Assembly: GCF_036711975.1 (NCBI RefSeq)
Contig: NW_027248940.1
Coordinates: 1,488,001 to 1,552,000 of the forward strand
Reading direction: 5' to 3'
Origin: Onthophagus taurus
Taxonomy: Eukaryota > Arthropoda > Insecta > Coleoptera > Scarabaeidae
Length of the DNA stretch: 64,000 nucleotides
Shown here piece by piece: positions 59,527-64,000 of this stretch (position 1 is its first letter; the number at the start of each line of letters is the position of its first letter). The translations under genes and the position numbers were made by a program. The notes under the pieces are model-generated. The model was not told where the DNA came from. It worked only from the letters and a program-made list of their open reading frames with translations, and did not search any database.

Positions 59527-60480
59527 TACTGTCGGTTATGGAAGAACACAGGCGTTTCGAAGTGTCTGTGATTTTCTAAACCTGTGTCAACTGAATGATG
59601 TGCTGAAAGATTGTTGAACACTGAGCATCAGTTCGAGGTCGTTCGTGATGACCTGTCTCTTGTATCTGAAGATTTGTATCACCCCGCCTTAAATATTAGC
59701 ATAAACTTACTCGCATCAATCAAATTTTTCAGCTTGTGGCAGTCGTTATGATTTTCGCAGAACCAACTTTCATGACTTGTATGGTGATTTCCTCGAAACA
59801 AATTGGTCCGTTGTTGATCAGCTGATGATGCTGCGCAATTAGTCTTCCAAAAAGAGCGTATCATACTTCTAAATACCCTATTTTAAAGTTAAAAGAATTC
59901 TATAGAAGAAAGTGGAAGAGAACTAAATGTGATTTTTATCACGCAGAGTTTGGAAGATTGAGATACTCGATAAAGTAAAAGATCTCTGATTCGTATATAG
60001 CCTTTACAAGTAATGCTGAGCAGTCACTACGCTCGGATCCTCGCAGCTTCTGAAATTATGTTAGGCATAAAACTATGACTACGCGACTCCTTGGTAAAAT
60101 GGCTTTGGACGGGTGCATCTACGATACTTCCCATAATATAGTTAACGCTTTTGCCGATTATTTTTCGAGAGTTTTTGGTTTGTACTTGGTTTGGCTTATT
60201 AAACATATTTAAGTCTGATGTATTGGCCTATGCCGATGATCTTAAATGAAATGTAGTGCTGTCACATTTACGCCTGTTTAAGTTGACTTCTATCAGAGAT
60301 CTGGGAGTAACTATTGATGACAGACTATCGTTTTTACCGCACGTAGAGGATGTCGCTTCCTGTGCTGCGAGGATGCTTGGCTTTGTTATTATAAAGCTGG
60401 TGAGTGGTGAAACGGATTGTAACTGGTTACTCTATTACATTAACTTCAGTGTACCCAGCCACGCTACCCGATAAGCTGTG
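59527..60480 (+). pseudogene. Decayed non-LTR retrotransposon ORF2 relic
   Basis: Broken frames in the right order: FEVVRDDLSLVSEDLYHP (end of endonuclease), RRKWKRTKCDFYHAEFGRL, AEQSLRSDPRSF, NYVRHKTMTTRLLGKMALDG and NAFADYFSRVFG (linker). A fragment with LAYADDLK follows at ~60225, then SIRDLGVTIDDRLSFLPHV and GETDCNWLLYYINFSVP. The last two resemble DLGVLFDSELSFLPY and GEIDCAWLLSRVNIVVP of the element at 18872-20379, so it belongs to a related family but retains the 5' part. Large internal deletions removed most of the RT. Non-functional. Confidence 0.8.
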
Positions 60481-60726
60481 TCTTTTATCCCTTTATAGGG
60501 TATAATGATTTAAAGGCGATAATTTAAAACTAATCCTGGATTTAGTTACATTATGAGATAAGAAACCAAAATATACATATATTTTATTATTATTATTTCT
60601 ATGGTGGGAATTATATTCCCTTTGCCTGTGCAACTACCTCCATAGTAATAACTAAAGTACTATATATTATATATATATTACACACATAGCTTATCCTTGA
60701 TTATTATATTGATTAATAATAATTAC
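60481..60726. other. AT-rich junction
   Basis: Contains a short (TTA)n run near 60585 that may be the tail of the LINE relic. It also has a local inverted pair, CTATGGTGGG and CCTCCATAG. No gene. Confidence 0.4.
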
Positions 60727-62651
60727 CTACTGCCTGTGAAAAGCAGTAAAGCAAGGGACAACGCAGAGAGGTACTGCACATCTTTCGCACATTATTTTAG
60801 TGCGTTTACCGTTTGTTTTCGTACTGCAAAGTCTGCATCGTTTATATGTCTCCGACGGACAAGGTAAATGATCTCCAACATTCGAGAATCGTACTTCATC
60901 AGCAACCACATGAATGGCTTTCTGGCGAGTGTCGGCCTGTATCAACTGTATCAACAAATGGTGGATCGTCTTTTTCGACCGGAGTACACACCAATAAGCC
61001 CTCGAGCTAGGGCTACGCGAAACTCCAAATGCGTCAGATTTACTTTACTTATCTTGCTCATAATAAAAGCGTTAATGATGGAGAAAGTAAAAAAGGCGAA
61101 GCCGCCATCGTTTGCTTCTTCTTCCAACTGTGTATGTGGTTTTGATCTGGTCGAATTTATCCACGCCTCCCATTCGCTTAGTATACTGCTTAATGGCTAA
61201 AGGGCAGCGAATTGGCACTTTACTGCCGTCTTTCTGAGTCCTCAAAGTAGTACAAACTCCGACTTTTGGATGGAACGCACTGCTCAAAAGTAGTACCTCC
61301 TTATTATCCTGCCAAATTATAAAAGCAACATTGTCCTTCACACGCCATTTAAATTCACCCTTAGATAGCTTTAGTTTTCTAGCGTTTGGACCTTTTGTAA
61401 GTTGAGGTAATCCTTCTCTGTGCCTACGCACGGTGCCAGTTGCATATATGTTATGTTCATACAAATATTCTAAAAGTTTGTTATCTGTGAAGAAGTTGTC
61501 AAATGTAACGTGAACATTCTTTATATTGTTATCAATTAATGTTGCGTCAAGTTCTTCGCGACTTTTGCTCCCAGCCCTTTTTCCACTCCATCCGTTTTCC
61601 CAGCATAAATACTAAATTCATACAAATATCCTGTCTCACTGTCGCATCTACACCAAATTTTGTATCCCCGTTTGATGGGCTTGAGAGGTAGGTATTGCTT
61701 TAGCGAAGACCGTCCTTTGAAGAGTACCATTGACTCATCAATACTCTGTGAACTAGATAAATTGACATTATTTTTACAGGATTCGTTAACAATATTTATC
61801 AATGGCCTCAGTTTGAACAACCTATCGTATTCGGGACTATTTCTTTCAGGTTGTCGCGCGTTATCATTCAAGTGTAGGCTGCGCATAATTTTCTTGAACC
61901 TTTTTACTGGCATTATTTCTACTATGTCATTTTCTCGAAAACCTGGATCAGACGACCAATGCAGGTCTATAATGGGCAGAACTTTATAGCCCATTATTAT
62001 GAGAATGCCTAAAAAGGCTTTTATTTCATCAGTAGTCACGGGCGTCCACTCTTTTATTTTCATTTGGTCGGCATATAAGTTTGTTTGCGACACAATAAGT
62101 TCTATAGCTTCATTTGGAAAAACCTTTCAAAAAAGCGGATGGGCCTAGTTTTAGGATTGAAGCTTTGCTTAGTAGTCAAAATCTTCAGCAACGGGCCGAG
62201 AAGTCCAATATGTTTTTTTTCATGTCTCTTCTTCGAGATCAGAATCATCAGTGTCGTCAGGTGAGGTACTGAGTTCGGAAGTTGAATATCGAGATCGCGT
62301 CAACCGCCTAGCCGGCCTTACAGTAATTGAGCTACTATTTTCAATTTGTTGACTTACATACACGGACAGGTCTTCACTTTGTAAATCAGCTGATGGAATG
62401 GCTTCAGTATCCATAATTTCTGATGATTGTAGGCTGGTCTGATTATGCAGGAGGTGCGGAGACATTGACGGATCATCGGGATTTTCCAGTATTTTTTGAA
62501 GCCGAGCGGTGCTGTACGGAGCTTCTTCCTCTTCGGCTTCCAGGTTATCGTCAGACACTTCTGGGTCATCAGGCAACCCAAAAAGCTCTTCAAGCGCATG
62601 CTCTATTTCGAATTCTGATAAACCTTTGTCTAAGCCACTTTTTGCACTCAT
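60727..62651 (-). pseudogene. piggyBac-type transposase with several frameshifts
   Basis: ATG at 62651 begins an acidic N-terminal region (SEFEIEHALEELFGLPDD ... DDTDDSDLEEE). The frame is then broken between 62220 and 62093. The core follows at 62093-61565 (LHWSSDPGFRENDIVEIM, SIDESMVLFKGRSSLKQY with the first catalytic Asp). After a frameshift come VTFDNFFTDNKLLEYLY (second Asp, ~61500) and KRMGGVDKFDQIKTTY (third Asp). Another frameshift near 61080 leads to LEFRVALARGLIG and the C-terminal Cys-rich finger (CRLCSTKTNGKRTK, CERCAVPLC) ending at 60727. All three Asp are present but at least three frame breaks make it inactive. TTAA-flanked ends were not found. Confidence 0.88.
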
Positions 62652-63540
62652 CTGCCAAAGCAAAGCAAAAAATATAGCAGCCACTCGCAGGCAGAGGGAA
62701 TATGCTTCCCACCACAAAAAGCAATTTATTTGAAAAACCAGGATACCCAAAGATAAAAATATGTGTCAAAATACTTAGGACAAATCCAATATAACATGTG
62801 AATAATAAAACTTACCTCAAAATCTCGAAGATCTACATAATAGACCGTTATACAAAATTTGGTACGAAAAAACACTATTTTTGAACATTCAACAGGTGAC
62901 AGCAAAAAAACAATTTTATGACAGTTATGCATTTCTTCACGTCATATTATTGACAGATCCCTAAATAAGTTGCCAACTTACAAAAGAAAATTAAATTTGA
63001 TTATTTTCTTATAAAAAGCTTAAAAAAATTATGGTGGTAAAAATATCACCTCTGCCCTAAAAAGGGTTATTTGAAGAATAGTATAACCAACGTGCAGGCT
63101 AGCGCTCTCCGCCACAAAGAATATAAACCTAAGAGACGATTGCGCAATGTTTTCGCGGTGTTTGACCAAATAAAATCATTTTCAACGCCAATTAATGTTT
63201 ACTGACCATAGTTAAATTTTGCAATTTTATTTTAGAGAAGATTAGTAGGTATATCAAATTTATGTAAAACAGTCTGATGAAAAAGATATGACTACTTTAA
63301 GGGAGTTCTTTAGGGTAGGCAGCGCCATCGGAATGATAGATCAAAACTAATACGAAATTATTATTTGAAAAAATCATAATGTACTAATTTTCATGTTCAT
63401 AATTTAAGCAAAAGCAAAATTATTAAAGAAAACCGAAAATAAACTATTAACTTTAACCATCTGTATCTTCGTTATTATCAACAATTGAACTAAAATAAAT
63501 TGTAGTCACTGTTCTGTGTCCCATTAGTAACGACCACCTG
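62652..63540. other. Intergenic, transposon-derived DNA
   Basis: No convincing gene. The last part, up to GACCACCTG at 63540 followed by TATA, resembles the outward end of a CAGGGTG-type element (complement CAGGTGGTCGTTACTAATGG). Confidence 0.45.
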
Positions 63541-63590
63541 TATAAACGGAAAATTAATTTTTTTTTCATCGTATTAACTAGGTATTGTGC
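63541..63590. repeat. Sat3 monomer fragment
   Basis: TATAAACGGAAAATTAATTT followed by a T-run, CATCGTATTAACT. It matches the Sat3 stretch TATAAACGGAAAATCAATTT, T-run, ATCGTACCAACT over about 40-45 bp. It starts at the monomer position where Sat3 stops at 41549. Confidence 0.65.
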
Positions 63591-64000
63591 TATTTTACTT
63601 GTGTGAAGTTTTATACACAAGTTATTAATCTATAAATTTGGGTTTCTTTAATTTTAAGAGACTCTTATTAAAAACTTAGGGTTTCGGGCAAGTTCAGGTT
63701 CAAAAGAATATTAATCAGGTTCGACAAAAAAATTCATTTAATTAAACACAAAATCAAATTAACTCGTTATATGAGTAACAAAAAAAAAATGGTTTTCCTA
63801 AATTTACTTTAATAACAACGCTTATTTACGAGAGATAAATTTTTAAATAAAATAGATAACTGCGGTTATCGACTGAAATATCGATATTAGAGAGAACCCG
63901 TTTATTATTTGAGAGAGAGAGAGTAGGATAAAACCAAGGTTTATATAAACTGACCGGCAAAAAAATCCGGCCACTAAAATTTTACCACAATTTCAAAGCT
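63591..64000. other. AT-rich end of the window
   Basis: No gene seen. A short (GA)n run lies at about 63911-63923. Confidence 0.5.

Noticed and set aside
60813..61989. Plus-strand frames opposite the piggyBac region
   Set aside because: Antisense shadows of the transposase pseudogene.

Overview
This window is AT-rich eukaryotic DNA, most probably from an insect. The evidence is two host gene types with very short GT-AG introns (48-57 nt): a CRAL-TRIO lipid-carrier and a pair of secreted trypsin-fold proteins. A rich transposon load (copia, non-LTR, piggyBac, Tc1-like, hAT-like and foldback elements) points the same way. A beetle is a guess from general character only. No bacterial operon, rRNA or functional tRNA gene is visible. 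Roughly a third of the window is tandem satellite DNA.

Layout. 1-16.7 kb: three blocks of a ~173-bp satellite (Sat1). The first contains a near-perfect 2,420-bp higher-order repeat and a 403-bp hAT-like MITE. Recurring boundary sequences with CTGCCAAC/GTTGGCAG inverted repeats separate the blocks, and an intronless gene of unknown family (8961-9782) lies among them. 16.9-23.4 kb: a tRNA-derived SINE, then a copia retrotransposon on the minus strand, split by a 5'-truncated non-LTR element. 24.1-24.9 kb: the second copy of the unknown gene. 24.9-34.1 kb: about 25 copies of a ~363-bp dimeric satellite (Sat2). 34.5-35.6 kb: an apparently intact four-exon CRAL-TRIO gene. 35.6-41.5 kb: about 32 copies of a ~183-bp satellite (Sat3).

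41.5-63.6 kb is an accessory block. It holds a CAGGGTG-ended inverted-repeat element with a 3.1-kb DDE transposon nested inside, and a serine protease homologue gene. Next come a CAGGGTG-type element containing an eight-to-nine-copy 301-bp tandem array, a Tc1-like element invaded by a foldback palindrome, and a second foldback element with a perfect 9-bp target duplication. These are followed by two further non-LTR relics, a 357-bp dimeric repeat, a second serine protease homologue in a segmental duplication, and a frameshifted piggyBac transposase. A Sat3 fragment at 63.54 kb resumes at the monomer position where Sat3 was broken at 41.55 kb.

Genes that look functional are the two unknown paralogues, the CRAL-TRIO gene and the two protease homologues. 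The latter have lost parts of the catalytic triad and are probably non-enzymatic secreted proteins. The rest are transposon genes, mostly broken. The most unusual points are the two-copy unknown gene family tied to satellite boundaries, the possible origin of Sat2 from that gene's 3' flank, a Sat2 palindrome at the 3' ends of both protease homologues, and a canonical -1 slippery heptamer at the copia gag-pol junction.
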